Below are positions 19,135 to 30,276 of a stretch of DNA of 64,000 bases, piece after piece. Numbering within the stretch: the stretch's first letter is position 1; every line of letters begins with the position of its first letter. Below the pieces are notes generated by a model. The model saw nothing but the letters and a program-made list of their open reading frames with translations, did not search any database and was not told where the DNA came from. The stretch comes from Pseudoclavibacter endophyticus (GTDB lineage Bacteria; Actinomycetota; Actinomycetes; Actinomycetales; Microbacteriaceae). Both the position numbers and the translations under genes were made by a program. The stretch covers positions 315,944 to 379,943 of the forward strand of contig NZ_WBJY01000004.1 of the NCBI RefSeq assembly GCF_008831085.1, written 5' to 3'.

Positions 19135-19152
19135 CCGTTCCGCAATGAACGG
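19135..19152. promoter_or_regulatory. Inverted repeat in the clgR promoter region
   Basis: CCGTTC-cgcaat-GAACGG, 6-bp arms. A TACAGT -10 candidate follows at 19159-19164, so the repeat covers the place of the -35. It could be an operator, perhaps for autoregulation by ClgR. Confidence 0.4.
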
Positions 19153-19195
19153 GTGGGGTACAGTACTCAGCACACTGCAGAAAGGAGGTCTCGAA

Positions 19196-19528
19196 ATGGT
19201 CCTTGCACGACGCGAAATCGGTGAGGTACTTCGGGATGTCCGTGTCCGGAAAGGGCGCACGCTCCGTCAGGTCGCCGGCCGCGCCTCTGTTGCGCTCGGC
19301 TACCTCAGCGAGGTCGAGCGCGGCCAGAAGGAGGCCTCGAGCGAGATCCTGGCATCGGTGGCCGAAGCCCTTGATACGCCGCTGTCGACCATCTACCGCC
19401 AGGTGAGCGATCGCCTGCTGGTGCATGAGGGTCTGCCGATCGCCACCCAATCGACGGCCATCCCCGACACCGTGCCCGACGAGATGGTTCGGCAGGTCGA
19501 AGGCCGCCTGGCCAGCTGGGCTTCGTAG
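19196..19528 (+). CDS. clgR: ClgR-type XRE regulator of protease genes
   Basis: A 110-residue helix-turn-helix protein. The HTH reads T-L-R-Q-V-A-G-R-A-S-V-A-L-G-Y-L-S-E-V-E-R-G-Q-K-E-A-S-S, closely like the actinobacterial ClgR family, which activates clpP/clpC and stress genes. I chose ATG 19196 because it has AAAGGAGG 7 bases upstream. Position after ftsK-pgsA-cinA is typical of clgR. The short C-terminal tail (E-G-R-L-A-S-W-A-S) may be the protease-recognised degron; in other species ClgR is itself a Clp substrate. Confidence 0.9.
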   Translation: MVLARREIGEVLRDVRVRKGRTLRQVAGRASVALGYLSEVERGQKEASSEILASVAEALDTPLSTIYRQVSDRLLVHEGLPIATQSTAIPDTVPDEMVRQVEGRLASWAS

Positions 19529-19703
19529 CCCGCGGGTTGGGCTCCGGCCCATGCATCGACTTCCCAGCGAGGTCCGCACCGATCCGGTGCGGACCTCGCT
19601 GCTGTCGGGGGCACCGGACCCCTCGCCCCATCCGCCGACCGACGTCGGCCTGCCTGTGCGGGCGTGGTGTTTCCGGGCCCGTGTGAGCGCGTACGCTTTC
19701 CGG

Positions 19704-19931
19704 ATGCGTCGGAGTGAGTTCGATCGAGCGGTCACCGAGGAGTTCGGGGACGTCTACGGGACGTCGCTGCTTCGCGACCTCGCGCTCGGCGGCGTTGGGC
19801 ATCGGACGGGTGCGGCCGCGCTGCGCGACGGTGTCCCGCCGCGTGAGGTGTGGTTCGCCCTCTGTCGCGAAATGGACGTCCCTCCCGAGCGGCATTACGG
19901 TGCCGGCCGGCTCGACCCGAAGCGTTCGTAG
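19704..19931 (+). CDS. DUF3046 family small protein
   Basis: A 75-residue protein starting M-R-R-S-E-F-D-R-A-V. It matches the DUF3046 pattern known beside recA in actinobacteria: R-S-E-F near the start, G-x-R-T near residue 33, D-G-V-P-P-R-E-V-W near 42 to 50 and a closing P-x-x-x. Function unknown. The start at 19704 follows the family N-terminus; a clear ribosome-binding site is not seen, and it may be leaderless. Confidence 0.85.
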   Translation: MRRSEFDRAVTEEFGDVYGTSLLRDLALGGVGHRTGAAALRDGVPPREVWFALCREMDVPPERHYGAGRLDPKRS

Positions 19932-19998
19932 CAGGCGAGAATCCAGCGGCCAGTAACGCTCATTCGTGCTGATGAACCTCGACACGCCGAACGAATGG

Positions 19999-20014
19999 TC
20001 GAAAAGTTCTTCGA
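19999..20014. promoter_or_regulatory. Candidate LexA (SOS) box of recA
   Basis: TCGAA-AAGTTC-TTCGA is a 16-bp site with perfect 5-bp arms. It differs from the actinobacterial box TCGAAC-N4-GTTCGA mainly at the inner C/G pair. A TAGCTT -10 candidate lies at 20021-20026, so a bound repressor would block the promoter. The recA start is 200 bp downstream. Confidence 0.65.
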
Positions 20015-20213
20015 AGCGCGTAGCTTGTGCAGTGCGGTTCGAAACGCATCCATCCACAGGCGGCGCTTCGACTCCGACGCAATGTCGGAGGGTCTGTCTA
20101 GCGTGAGCGAAGACAGATCACCCGACGCCCTGTCGAATGTCAGCACCGGCCATGCACGGTGCGGAAGAGCGACAGCCTTTGGGCGACCAACACAGTGTGA
20201 AAGGACACCGCTC

Positions 20214-21362
<1,149 letters not shown>

Positions 21363-21499
21363 CCCAGCGTGGTGTCCACCGCGGCGCCAATATGACCGCG
21401 GGGCGGTCGCGAATCCCACGCTCGCGGCCGCCCCGCCTCGCCCACCCTGCGCAGGTCTCGTTCGACCGACGTGACCGCGACGGCGAAAGGAGCACGGGG

Positions 21500-22630
21500 A
21501 TGACCACGAGCAACGACGAACCGCACGACGAACACCTCGCTCGAGTCACCGATCTCTCGGCATGGCGCCTGACCCCCGCATCGGCCCCGGCGAACTCGGC
21601 GGCAGGGGAGCGCGGCAGCAGGGAGGCGCGCGAGCGCGGTGACGGCGAGACCGAGCCCGCAGGGGCCGAGGCCACGACGTGTTCCACGCTGAGCGAGGAG
21701 CCCGGTCCCTCGGCCGGTTCAGGCGAGCCTCGTGCGCAGGCAGCGCCGAGCGTCACGGCTGTCTTCGGCGCCGGTGACTCGCGTCGAGGCCCTGGTGCGG
21801 GGCCGAGCGCCGATACCGCGGAGCGATTCATCGCGCGACAGGTTGACCGCCGCCGCGAGGAGGTGGCCGCCCCCGCTGCCGCTGCCGAGTCGGAGCCACA
21901 CCCGGGGCTGCTGCGAGTGCCATCCCCGACGCGCGGCGAACGTGCGACGACGCCTGGCGACGATCCCGCAGCACGCCAGCCGAACGCGATTCGAGATGCC
22001 CGCGCCCGGGCCGCTCGGGCATCGACAGACCGTCGTGACGTCGAAGCAGCGGATGGCGAGGCGCCACTGACCCTAACGACAGAAGAGGCCGTCGAGGCGG
22101 CCGAGCACCGCATTCTCCGCCGACTTCGTCGCGCTGATCGCTCCCGCGAGGAGCTCAGACGTGAGTTGGCGAGCGACGATCTGCTTGACGACGAGTCGGT
22201 CGAGGGGCTGCTCGACAGGCTCGCGGACCTCGGCTACGTCGACGACGTGCGCATGGCCGAGACCCTCGCCGACAAGCTCCTCGACCGCAAAGGGAAGGGC
22301 ATCGAGGGCGTTCGGCGTGAGCTGCGCCACCGACTTCTCGACGATGACGTCATTGCCGAGGCGCTCGAGGGCCGCGAACGCGACGATGAGTTCAATCGCG
22401 CCGCGAGTCTCGCCGCATCGCGTGCCGAGCGCCTGCGAGGCCACGACCGCGACACGGCGATGCGTCGCCTCATGGGATTCCTGCAGCGGCGCGGATTCGG
22501 TTCCGGTGTCGCCCTCATCGCAGCCAACGACGCGCTCGACGCGCTCGATCGCCCGGGGACCCCGGGGCCGACCCGTGGGACCGCCCGGCCAGGCGTGAGC
22601 GGCGTCTATTTCGGCAACGCGGACGAGTAA
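21500..22630 (+). CDS. recX: RecX regulatory protein with long N-terminal extension
   Basis: The RecX domain, a modulator of RecA filaments, occupies roughly residues 190 to 355 with three-helix repeats (R-R-L-R-R-A-D-R-S-R-E-E-L-R-R-E-L; L-A-D-L-G-Y-V-D-D-V-R-M-A-E). The first 190 residues are low-complexity, acidic and Glu/Ala/Pro-rich, with no recognisable fold; RecX is usually 150 to 270 residues. ATG 21500 has AGGAG 7 bases upstream, and no later start has a comparable site, so the extension is probably translated. Confidence 0.9.
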   Translation: MTTSNDEPHDEHLARVTDLSAWRLTPASAPANSAAGERGSREARERGDGETEPAGAEATTCSTLSEEPGPSAGSGEPRAQAAPSVTAVFGAGDSRRGPGAGPSADTAERFIARQVDRRREEVAAPAAAAESEPHPGLLRVPSPTRGERATTPGDDPAARQPNAIRDARARAARASTDRRDVEAADGEAPLTLTTEEAVEAAEHRILRRLRRADRSREELRRELASDDLLDDESVEGLLDRLADLGYVDDVRMAETLADKLLDRKGKGIEGVRRELRHRLLDDDVIAEALEGRERDDEFNRAASLAASRAERLRGHDRDTAMRRLMGFLQRRGFGSGVALIAANDALDALDRPGTPGPTRGTARPGVSGVYFGNADE

Positions 22631-22748
22631 TCGACGTGGGCTGCCTCGGTCCGCCGAGCGGCGCGGGCCGGCCGCGCGAAGCTTCTGCCGGACGGAGCAT
22701 GCGGGCGTCGCGGGCGAACTCCGCTGGTGCCCGTCGGCATCCGCCTCG

Positions 22749-24845
22749 TCAGGCGCCGGCTGTCGCTCCCGCACGCCCTGCGAGCGAGGCGGCAGATCTG
22801 CGGAGCTCGCCGGCTTCGTCGTGGCGGCCCAGGTAGTCGTAGCAGACGGCCTCGTTCTCGGCCGCGACTGCGGCACTGCGGAGTTCGCCGGCCTCCTCAA
22901 GGGCCGCCCGCGCCTGCTCGAACTTGATGATGGCGGGCAGGTAGTCGCCGCGCAGTGCGTCGGCTTCGCCCAAGTACCCGAGCGCGGTGCCAAGGCCGTC
23001 GAGCTCCCGGCCCTCGCGGAAGATGCGCTCCGCCTCGGCGAATGCCTGTTGCCTCGATGCTTGGTGCCCGAGCTGGTCGTAGGCGCTCGCGGCAAGGAAC
23101 GCGCCGCGTCCAGCCATGCGCGCGACGCGCAAGGCCTCGAAGGTGCGCATCGCGTCGAGGGCGAGCTCAGCGGCCGGGCCGGCGTTGCCGGCCCGCAGCT
23201 GCGTCGTCGCGAGATCGTAGGTGATGTGCGCGAGGTAGTTCCGGCCGGCATCCGCGGTATCGCGTGCGCCGGGGTCGGACGTCGAGGCGAGGGCATCGGC
23301 CTCCGAACGCGCACGCTCGAGCGTCGCGGTAGCGTCTTCCAGCGCGCCTGCCCGCAGTTGTAGCTCGCCGAGGCGATGGCGAAGGTGCACGGTTTCCTCG
23401 CCCTCGCCCCGCAGGGAACTGCTGTCGAGGGCGTACGCGAGCCGGTTGATCGCCTCCGAGCCCCGCCGTGCGGTGAGCAGGGCGTCGACGAGCGAGTCGA
23501 CCAGCTGCGCGCCGTTGAGCGACGCGGCTTCGAGCGCGGGGAGGACACCGGGGCGCGATGCCTCGCCGGCCGCGAGCGCGTCCGTCACCTTGATGAGAAG
23601 AGGAATCGCCCTCTCGGTATCGTGGCGTTCGGCGGCCTCGACGCCCGATGTTGCGTCGCTGACGATGAGCCTGACGACGGGATCCGACTCGGGCCCCCGC
23701 GCCGGCTGCGAGGTTGGCGCGGGCGGCATCGCCTGACTGCGCAACCCGAACACGGGCGGGCTGTCCTCCGACGATTGCTCGACACGGGGGGAGTGGGCGG
23801 CGGTCACGGGCTTGCCTGCCGGGGGCGTGTCGGTTGACACCGGATGCTGCTCCCCGGTGAGCGACCCGAGTGGTGTGGCCGAGATGGGCGCGTCCTCGTG
23901 GCCGCCGTCAGGAACTCCGGCCAAGGCGTCGGGGTCGACGTCGGGACGGAACGACTGGTCGCCGTGATCAGCCGGTACGCCCGGGAATGCGACCGGCGGC
24001 ACCCCGAAGGGCGACGGCGGCGGCGTTCCGAAGGGTGACGGCGACTGCCCGTGTGACGACTGCGCCAGCGGGTCCTCGCCGTGTGGAACGTTCCCCTTCG
24101 GCGCGGCACCGAACGGCGCGTCGGATGCACCGACGGAGGCGGAGGCGGGCTGTTCCGCGTTGGGATCGACGGGGGCGAACGAAGGGGCCTGCGTCACCCA
24201 CGGCGGGGGAGCATCGTGAGCCACTTCGACGGCGGGGAGCGCCTCGAGGTGGAGTGCCGTTGGCCGGCGCGCCTCGTCGAACCCGGCGAAGAGCGCGGTG
24301 TCGCCGGCGATGGGGCCGGCCATGATGAGCGCGTCATCGCGGCCCGGATACGCGACGGCGATGCCGGCGCGCCCATTGCCGCGGGCGGCGGCGAGTTCGG
24401 GATCCACGACTTCACGCAACCAGCCGTCCCAGGGCCACGACGGGTCGCGGTACTGGTCCCGCACCGCAGCATCCGACACGGCAATCTCGGTGCCGGCGAT
24501 GAGCGGCAGCTCGCCGGGCGCCTCGTGCCAGAACGCCGCGGCCGGCAACGTTCCGCGCAGGGCTTCTGCCGTGCCGCTGAGCAGCACGCTCACGGCCACG
24601 AGCTGGCCGCGGCCGATGGTCCCATCGGCGACGGTCGCAATGACCCGATAGGCGCCCGACGGTACACGGACGACGACGCCGTCGACCCCGTTCTCGCCGG
24701 AGCGGGCACCGAAATAGAGCGCGTCGCTCGAGACGACGACGCTTCCGAGGTCTTCGTGCCGGAGCGCGGCTCCGGAGGCGTCGCGCTCGCGAAGCGCTCG
24801 CGACGTCGGCAGGATCGTGTCGGCCGGCGAGTCGTAGGTGCGCAT
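22749..24845 (-). CDS. Large TPR-containing protein of unknown function
   Basis: A protein of 698 residues, unidentified. The first 220 residues form a beta-rich globular domain that includes [10 protein letters not shown] and P-W-D-G-W-L-R (a weak resemblance to DUF4241-type proteins, uncertain). Residues 220 to 370 are a Pro/Ser/Gly/Asp-rich linker. The last 300 residues are helical repeats of tetratricopeptide type (for example [17 protein letters not shown]). No signal peptide. I start at ATG 24845 because GGGGAGG precedes it. It converges on recX and diverges from miaB. Confidence 0.75.
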   Translation of the reverse strand: MRTYDSPADTILPTSRALRERDASGAALRHEDLGSVVVSSDALYFGARSGENGVDGVVVRVPSGAYRVIATVADGTIGRGQLVAVSVLLSGTAEALRGTLPAAAFWHEAPGELPLIAGTEIAVSDAAVRDQYRDPSWPWDGWLREVVDPELAAARGNGRAGIAVAYPGRDDALIMAGPIAGDTALFAGFDEARRPTALHLEALPAVEVAHDAPPPWVTQAPSFAPVDPNAEQPASASVGASDAPFGAAPKGNVPHGEDPLAQSSHGQSPSPFGTPPPSPFGVPPVAFPGVPADHGDQSFRPDVDPDALAGVPDGGHEDAPISATPLGSLTGEQHPVSTDTPPAGKPVTAAHSPRVEQSSEDSPPVFGLRSQAMPPAPTSQPARGPESDPVVRLIVSDATSGVEAAERHDTERAIPLLIKVTDALAAGEASRPGVLPALEAASLNGAQLVDSLVDALLTARRGSEAINRLAYALDSSSLRGEGEETVHLRHRLGELQLRAGALEDATATLERARSEADALASTSDPGARDTADAGRNYLAHITYDLATTQLRAGNAGPAAELALDAMRTFEALRVARMAGRGAFLAASAYDQLGHQASRQQAFAEAERIFREGRELDGLGTALGYLGEADALRGDYLPAIIKFEQARAALEEAGELRSAAVAAENEAVCYDYLGRHDEAGELRRSAASLAGRAGATAGA

Positions 24846-24958
24846 GATGCCTCCCCTTCGGCAATGCTGACCGCGTGGGCCAGACGTCGCTGCCCTCGTC
24901 GACGACCTCGGCCCCCGTGTCGTGCCTGCGCCGAATGTGGCGAGGACGCGCATCATCG

Positions 24959-24964
24959 TAGACT
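24959..24964 (+). promoter_or_regulatory. -10 element of miaB, leaderless-type
   Basis: TAGACT is 7 bases before the miaB ATG, and no ribosome-binding site is present. Confidence 0.55.
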
Positions 24965-24971
24965 ACGGGAT

Positions 24972-26513
24972 ATGTCCGAGACCGCCACCGTCATCGCTCC
25001 CTCGCCTGCTGCGCGCCGTCCGGATGGCACTCCTCGCACCTTCGAGGTCCGCACGCTCGGGTGCCAGATGAACGTGCACGACTCGGAGCGGATGACCGGA
25101 TCGCTGCTCGCCGCCGGATACCGACCGGCGGTTGAGAGCGAGCCCGACATCGTGGTGATCAACACGTGCGCCGTGCGTGAAAACGCCGACAACCGTCTGT
25201 ACGGCAACCTCGGCCAGCTCGCCGAGACGAAGCGTAACCACGATGGCATGCAGATCGCCGTCGGCGGTTGCCTTGCGCAGAAGGACCGCGGCACAGTGCT
25301 CGAGAAGGCGCCGTGGGTCGACGTCGTCTTCGGCACGCACAATGTCGGGTCCCTGCCGAGCCTGCTTGAGCGCGCGCGCCACAACGAGGCGGCCGAGCTC
25401 GAGATCCTCGAGTCGCTCGAGGTGTTCCCGTCGACGTTGCCGACCAAGCGCGACTCGACCTACGCCGGCTGGGTGTCGATCTCCGTCGGCTGCAACAACA
25501 CGTGCACGTTTTGCATCGTGCCGTCGCTCCGTGGCAAGGAGAAGGACCGTCGACCGGGCGACATTCTGGGCGAGGTGCGCGCCCTCGTCGACGACGGCGC
25601 AATCGAGGTCACGCTCCTCGGTCAGAATGTCAACTCCTACGGCGTCGAGTTCGGCGACCGATTCGCCTTCGGGAAGCTCCTGCGGGCGACGGGCGAGGTC
25701 GAGGGTCTCGAGCGCGTGCGCTTCACCTCGCCGCACCCCGCGTCGTTCACCGACGACGTGATTCTCGCGATGGCCGAGACCCCCAATGTGATGCCGCAGC
25801 TGCACATGCCGTTGCAGTCGGGATCCGATCAGATTCTGCGGACGATGCGCCGCTCGTACCGTTCGAAGAAGTTCCTGGGCATTCTCGATCGCGTGCGCGA
25901 GCACATGCCGCACGCGGCCATCTCGACTGACATCATCGTCGGCTTCCCGGGCGAGACCGATGAAGACTTCGAAGACACGTTGCGGGTCGTCGAGCAGGCG
26001 CGGTTCGCCAATGCGTTCACGTTCCAGTACTCGATCCGTCCCGGCACGCCGGCCGCGACGATGGATGACCAGGTGCCGAAGGCCGTGGTGCAGGAGCGGT
26101 ACGAGCGGCTCGTCGAGCTGCAGAACCGGATCAGCTTCGAAGAGAACCAGCGAATGGTGGGGACGACCCAGCGCGTTATGGTCTCGACGAACGAGGGGAA
26201 GAAGGACGCCGCCACTGAGCGCCTTACGGGCCGCGCCGAAGACAACCGGCTCGTGCACTTTCGCCTGCCGGAGGGCGAGGTCGCGCCGCGCCCCGGCGAC
26301 GTCGTGACGGTCGAGATCACGCGGGCGGCGCCGTTCCACCTGCTCGCGGACCAGCCCGACGGCACGCGCCTCGATGTGCGGCGCACGCGCGCGGGCGACG
26401 CCTGGGACCGCGCGCAAGCCGAGTCGTGCGGGGTCCCGGCCCCCGCCGACGCGGGTGCCGTGAACCTCGGGAGCATTTCTCTCGGCCTGCCGACGCTTCG
26501 GGTCGGTGTGTAG
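24972..26513 (+). CDS. miaB: tRNA-2-methylthio-N6-dimethylallyladenosine synthase
   Basis: A radical-SAM methylthiotransferase of 513 residues. N-terminal UPF0004 cysteines are in [13 protein letters not shown] and G-G-C-L-A-Q-K; the radical-SAM cluster is C-N-N-T-C-T-F-C near residue 174. A TRAM domain ([14 protein letters not shown]) lies near 415. It adds the methylthio group to i6A37 made by MiaA, the next gene. The last 60 residues extend past the TRAM domain. Confidence 0.96.
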   Translation: MSETATVIAPSPAARRPDGTPRTFEVRTLGCQMNVHDSERMTGSLLAAGYRPAVESEPDIVVINTCAVRENADNRLYGNLGQLAETKRNHDGMQIAVGGCLAQKDRGTVLEKAPWVDVVFGTHNVGSLPSLLERARHNEAAELEILESLEVFPSTLPTKRDSTYAGWVSISVGCNNTCTFCIVPSLRGKEKDRRPGDILGEVRALVDDGAIEVTLLGQNVNSYGVEFGDRFAFGKLLRATGEVEGLERVRFTSPHPASFTDDVILAMAETPNVMPQLHMPLQSGSDQILRTMRRSYRSKKFLGILDRVREHMPHAAISTDIIVGFPGETDEDFEDTLRVVEQARFANAFTFQYSIRPGTPAATMDDQVPKAVVQERYERLVELQNRISFEENQRMVGTTQRVMVSTNEGKKDAATERLTGRAEDNRLVHFRLPEGEVAPRPGDVVTVEITRAAPFHLLADQPDGTRLDVRRTRAGDAWDRAQAESCGVPAPADAGAVNLGSISLGLPTLRVGV

Positions 26514-27501
26514 CGAGCCCGTGCCGGCTGCTACGCGCCGCGAGGCTGAAGTGGGGGACTCGCCCGCTCCGGATGCGCACCCGCCCCTCATCGTGGTCGC
26601 CGGGGCGACCGGCACCGGCAAGACGGAGCTGTCGCTCGACATCGCCGAGCGACTGCGCGAGCGCGGACGGCTCGCCGAGATCGTCAACGGCGACGCCATG
26701 CAGGTGTACCGCGGCATGGACATCGGCACCGCAAAGGTCTCGGAGGATGAGCGCCGCGGTGTCCCACACCACCTGTTCGACGTGCTCGACGTGACCGACG
26801 ACGCGACGGTCGCCTGGTACCAGGCGGAGGCGCGCGCATGCATCGATGGGCTGCTCGCGCGTGGCGTCGTACCGATCCTGGTGGGTGGTTCGGGGCTGTA
26901 CCTCGCGAGCGTGCTGTTCGAGCTGGAGTTTCCGGGAACCGACCCCGAGGTACGAGGGGCACTCGAGGCTGAGCTCGCCGACCACGGGCCCGGCATGCTG
27001 TATCGGCGGCTGGTCGATGCCGATCCCGCTGCAGCGCAGCGAATCGGACCGCGCAACGGGCGACGCATCGTGCGCGCGCTCGAGGTGATGGCAATCACGG
27101 GCGAGCCGTTCAGTGCGTCGTTGCCTGGTCAGGATGCGTGGTGGCGCCCAACGCAGCTGACGATCCTCGAATCGCCGCGCGACGAGCTCGTGGCTCGGCT
27201 CGACGCGCGCGTGGTGCGGATGTGGGAGGCCGGACTGGTCGACGAGACGCGCGCCCTGCTCGACGCCGGTCTCGAGCTGGGCACGACCGCACGGCGCGCC
27301 ATCGGCTACGCGCAGGCGATCGCACAGCTGCGCGGTCAGCTCTCGCCCGAAGCGGCCATCGCTGAGGCGCAGGCGCTCACGCGCAAGTTCGCGCGCCGCC
27401 AAGTGAGCTGGTTCCGTCGCTATGAGACCGCGTTGCGACTGGACGCTGGGGATCCCGCAGCGGCCTTGCAGACGTTGCGTGCCGTCGGACTCGAGAGCTG
27501 A
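26506..27501 (+). CDS. miaA: tRNA dimethylallyltransferase
   Basis: It transfers dimethylallyl from DMAPP to A37 of tRNAs reading U-starting codons. The P-loop [11 protein letters not shown] is near residue 37, then [23 protein letters not shown] and G-G-S-G-L-Y. The start is GTG 26506, overlapping the miaB stop, or GTG 26521; the sequence does not decide. It is cotranscribed with miaB. Confidence 0.95.
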   Translation: MCSEPVPAATRREAEVGDSPAPDAHPPLIVVAGATGTGKTELSLDIAERLRERGRLAEIVNGDAMQVYRGMDIGTAKVSEDERRGVPHHLFDVLDVTDDATVAWYQAEARACIDGLLARGVVPILVGGSGLYLASVLFELEFPGTDPEVRGALEAELADHGPGMLYRRLVDADPAAAQRIGPRNGRRIVRALEVMAITGEPFSASLPGQDAWWRPTQLTILESPRDELVARLDARVVRMWEAGLVDETRALLDAGLELGTTARRAIGYAQAIAQLRGQLSPEAAIAEAQALTRKFARRQVSWFRRYETALRLDAGDPAAALQTLRAVGLES

Positions 27502-27755
27502 TCGCCGGGCTGCGGCGTTATCCACAGGATCGCCAAAGGTTCGCCCAGAGTTTCCGATTCGCTGCCATGATGTCGGCCGCAGGGGATGCTCGCGGTGAGG
27601 GGCCGTGAAACGCACGATGTCGCGCGTTGGGGTCTCCGGTGCCGCACACGAGGGGGAACCGTGCGACGAAACCTGTTGAGTGGAAAGGCGGCCACGTCGG
27701 CTGCCGCCAGATTGGGCGCGAGCAACGCGCTGAGCGACACGAGTGGCTCGGGCGC

Positions 27756-28391
27756 ATGCGAAAGCTGAGTCGAACGACCGCCGCGGTCATCGCCATCGTC
27801 GTAACGAGCGGCCTTGCACTCGCCGGTTGCACGGCGACTGAGCCGGCGCCCGAGCCGTCGACGACGACAGCGGAAGGCGCGGACGATGCGGCTCCGACGC
27901 CAGAAGCAACCCTCGAAATTCCGGTGAAGTCGGAGCCACCGACGAGCGAGGCGGAAGCGATCGAACTCGCCAAGTTAGCCTTGGGTGCGTTCTTCGTTGT
28001 CGAGGAAGAGATTTTTAACGAACATCCACAAGACGCGTCGGATCTTGCATTGGTTGCCGGAGACGCGGTCGTTCCCGTATATGTCGACCTTGCTGAGCAA
28101 TTACTGGCCGATGGTCAATCTAGAAGTGGTTCCGCTTCATTCGAGATTGACGAGTCACGTACAATTGTCGAGGATGGTCTGGAAGAGCTCGGTGATCCCA
28201 CAAGGTGGGGATACATTCTGTTCTATGGATGCCTGATCCCTAGTGGGTTGACATATACACTGGCCGATGGCTCGAAAATTGTGGTCGATCAGGCCGCCTC
28301 GCACGTGTACGCAATAGGGTACAACGCAAGATCCTCGAGCTGGAGGGTCGAGGGTGTGTCGACCAACCCTGCAGACGGTGTCCGATGTTGA
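27756..28391 (+). CDS. Secreted lipoprotein of unknown function
   Basis: A 211-residue protein with a signal peptide and lipobox L-A-G-C at about residue 24, then a Thr/Pro/Glu-rich spacer and a small globular domain with many Asp/Glu. I start at ATG 27756 (M-R-K-L-S-R), which gives a normal signal peptide. From about base 27960 the coding DNA becomes clearly AT-richer than its neighbours. It overlaps the next gene by 7 bases. Not recognised; similar lipoprotein/secreted-protein pairs occur in Microbacteriaceae. The pair interrupts the usual miaA-dapF neighbourhood. Confidence 0.75.
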   Translation: MRKLSRTTAAVIAIVVTSGLALAGCTATEPAPEPSTTTAEGADDAAPTPEATLEIPVKSEPPTSEAEAIELAKLALGAFFVVEEEIFNEHPQDASDLALVAGDAVVPVYVDLAEQLLADGQSRSGSASFEIDESRTIVEDGLEELGDPTRWGYILFYGCLIPSGLTYTLADGSKIVVDQAASHVYAIGYNARSSSWRVEGVSTNPADGVRC

Positions 28392-29197
28392 GCAGGATAG
28401 AGCGGGGAATGACGTGCGTCTACCTCGTTGGGGTGATCATTGTGGTCTTCTTCTTTTTCCTTCCCCCATCCTTCTCGGTGGTTGCGGCAACGTCTGAAAC
28501 ACCTCCCGCCGATTTGTGTAGCAAATATCCGGGCATCCCGACTTGCGTAGAAGCTTCTGCGCCTGAGGGGACGTGCGCGTTCCCTCACATCGCCAGCATG
28601 ACTATGTGTACTGGAGGTCAATCCGGTGGGGGAGGGAGCGAGGGATCTGACGATGACAGTACCGACGCCGGCGGCTTCGCCCCGCCACCGCCGCCGATCC
28701 CGGCGCCAGAGGCGGCTGCGGCGCTCGTGAGCTCATTCACGCCTGCGGCGATCCAGATCGGCATGACGCCGAAAGTGAACTCCGACTGGGGCCATCGTCG
28801 ATCCTATGTGGGATTGCCCATCTGGATGTGGGTGGCCGATCCCTCTCCCTCGTCCTGGGGCGTGTACTCATATTCGGGCTCGACCGGTGGGCAGACGATC
28901 ACCTTCGAGGCGCAGGTCTCGACGGTCACGTGGTCGATGGGTGACGGTACGACGGTGACGTGTGGCATGGGGAGTATCTACTCGCCGGCGTACGGCAATG
29001 TCTCGTCACCATCGTGCGGCCACAAATACACGCAGACATCGAAGGCCCGACCGGGAGGCATGTACACCGTCACGGCCACGAGCAACTGGGTGATCTCGTG
29101 GACATCCGCGACTGACGGTTCGACGGGAACCCTCACGGCATCCGCGTCGACGTCGACGCAGGTTCAAATCCTCGAGTTGCAGTCCGTGAACACCTAG
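28385..29197 (+). CDS. Secreted or membrane-anchored PKD-like protein
   Basis: A 270-residue protein with one N-terminal hydrophobic segment ([12 protein letters not shown]), a Gly/Ser/Asp linker with a proline run, and a C-terminal beta domain of PKD-like type: [12 protein letters not shown], then [15 protein letters not shown] and W-V-I-S-W. The two cysteines probably form a disulfide. The start is ATG 28385, overlapping the lipoprotein stop; ATG 28409 is an alternative. The 5' part is AT-rich. Exported surface protein by inference, function unknown. Confidence 0.75.
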   Translation: MLSRIERGMTCVYLVGVIIVVFFFFLPPSFSVVAATSETPPADLCSKYPGIPTCVEASAPEGTCAFPHIASMTMCTGGQSGGGGSEGSDDDSTDAGGFAPPPPPIPAPEAAAALVSSFTPAAIQIGMTPKVNSDWGHRRSYVGLPIWMWVADPSPSSWGVYSYSGSTGGQTITFEAQVSTVTWSMGDGTTVTCGMGSIYSPAYGNVSSPSCGHKYTQTSKARPGGMYTVTATSNWVISWTSATDGSTGTLTASASTSTQVQILELQSVNT

Positions 29198-29330
29198 GTT
29201 CAATTGGTTTGCTCTCGCAGGCGTTCCCCGATGTCGCGCGCTGCCTCGGAGAACGTGCCGGGCTTCCGGCGGGGACCGGTCAGCGAGGCCGTGCTCGCAG
29301 CGGGCGAACAGCGGGGGCATGCGCGGGGCA

Positions 29331-29336
29331 TACGAT
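29331..29336 (+). promoter_or_regulatory. -10 element of dapF, leaderless-type
   Basis: TACGAT lies 7 bases before the dapF ATG with no ribosome-binding site between. Confidence 0.55.
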
Positions 29337-29343
29337 TGACGGC

Positions 29344-30231
29344 ATGACTGCGATCCGCTTCACGAAGGCTCAGGCGACTGGGAACGACTTCGTGCTCGTG
29401 TCCGACCCGGACGGCGCGTCGCCCCTCAGCACGGGGCAGATCGCGGCGCTCTGTGACCGCCATTTCGGCGTCGGAGCCGACGGGCTGATCCGGGCCGTCC
29501 GATCGTCGCACCACCCGGAGGGACCCTCGACGCTCGCCGAGGAGCCGGCCGCCGAGTGGTTCATGGACTACTACAACGCCGACGGATCGATCGCAGAGAT
29601 GTGCGGCAACGGCGTGCGTGCGTTCGTGCGCTTCCTCCTTGAGAGCGGCCTCGCCGACCTCGAGCCGGGGGATACGCTGCCGATCGGCACCCGAGCCGGC
29701 GTGAAAGACGTGCAGCGCACCGGTACGGGCGGGTTCCAGGTCGACATGGGCCGGTGGCGCCTCAGCGGCGGCGAACCGCTCGTGGGAGCCGACGGTCTGG
29801 AGGTGCCGCGCCCTGGACTCGGGATCGATGTGGGGAACCCGCACGTGGTTGTGGCCCTGTCGTCGCGCGAGGAGCTCGATGAGCTGAATCTCGTGCCTGA
29901 GCCCCGCGTAGCCCCTGTCCCGCCCAACGGCGCCAACGTCGAGTTCATCGTGCCGGCCGATCCTCTCGTCAAGGACGGCGTTGGCCGCGTGCACATGCGC
30001 GTACACGAGCGCGGCTCCGGCGAGACGCTTTCGTGCGGCACCGGAGCTGTCGCGGCCGCGCTCGCGGTGCGCTATTGGGCCGGAGTCGACGCGCCCAACC
30101 ATTGGAGCGTGCAGGTGCCTGGCGGCCTCGTGCAGGTGCGGATGTTCGCGACGGAGGAAGGCGAGCACGTCGCGCTCGCGGGCCCGGCCGAGCTCGTCTT
30201 CGACGGGGCGATCGCGCTGCCGGAGGCGTAG
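29344..30231 (+). CDS. dapF: Diaminopimelate epimerase
   Basis: It converts LL- to meso-diaminopimelate for lysine and peptidoglycan synthesis. It has 295 residues; the two active-site cysteines are in M-C-G-N-G-V-R near residue 87 and L-S-C-G-T-G-A near 231. The start at 29344 fits the family N-terminus ([13 protein letters not shown]). The last 16 codons lie in a 49-bp sequence that is repeated 1319 bp downstream, so the 3' end appears to be an integration site. Confidence 0.96.
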   Translation: MTAIRFTKAQATGNDFVLVSDPDGASPLSTGQIAALCDRHFGVGADGLIRAVRSSHHPEGPSTLAEEPAAEWFMDYYNADGSIAEMCGNGVRAFVRFLLESGLADLEPGDTLPIGTRAGVKDVQRTGTGGFQVDMGRWRLSGGEPLVGADGLEVPRPGLGIDVGNPHVVVALSSREELDELNLVPEPRVAPVPPNGANVEFIVPADPLVKDGVGRVHMRVHERGSGETLSCGTGAVAAALAVRYWAGVDAPNHWSVQVPGGLVQVRMFATEEGEHVALAGPAELVFDGAIALPEA

Positions 30232-30232
30232 C
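30184..30232. repeat. Direct repeat, left copy, at the 3' end of dapF
   Basis: 49 bp covering the last codons and stop of dapF. It matches 31503-31551 at 48 of 49 positions. The only difference, G30219 versus A31538, is in a third codon position (CTG versus CTA, both Leu). Confidence 0.9.
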
Positions 30233-30276
30233 AGCACTAGCGGGTCAATGTTCGCCGGGTGTATGGGCGACTCCCA

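Noticed and set aside
19995..20213. In-frame extension upstream of recA
   Set aside because: It lacks a ribosome-binding site and overlaps the SOS box; RecA similarity begins at 20214.
24963..27098. Long open frame on the minus strand opposite miaB-miaA
   Set aside because: Compositional shadow of conserved genes; no start signal or family pattern.
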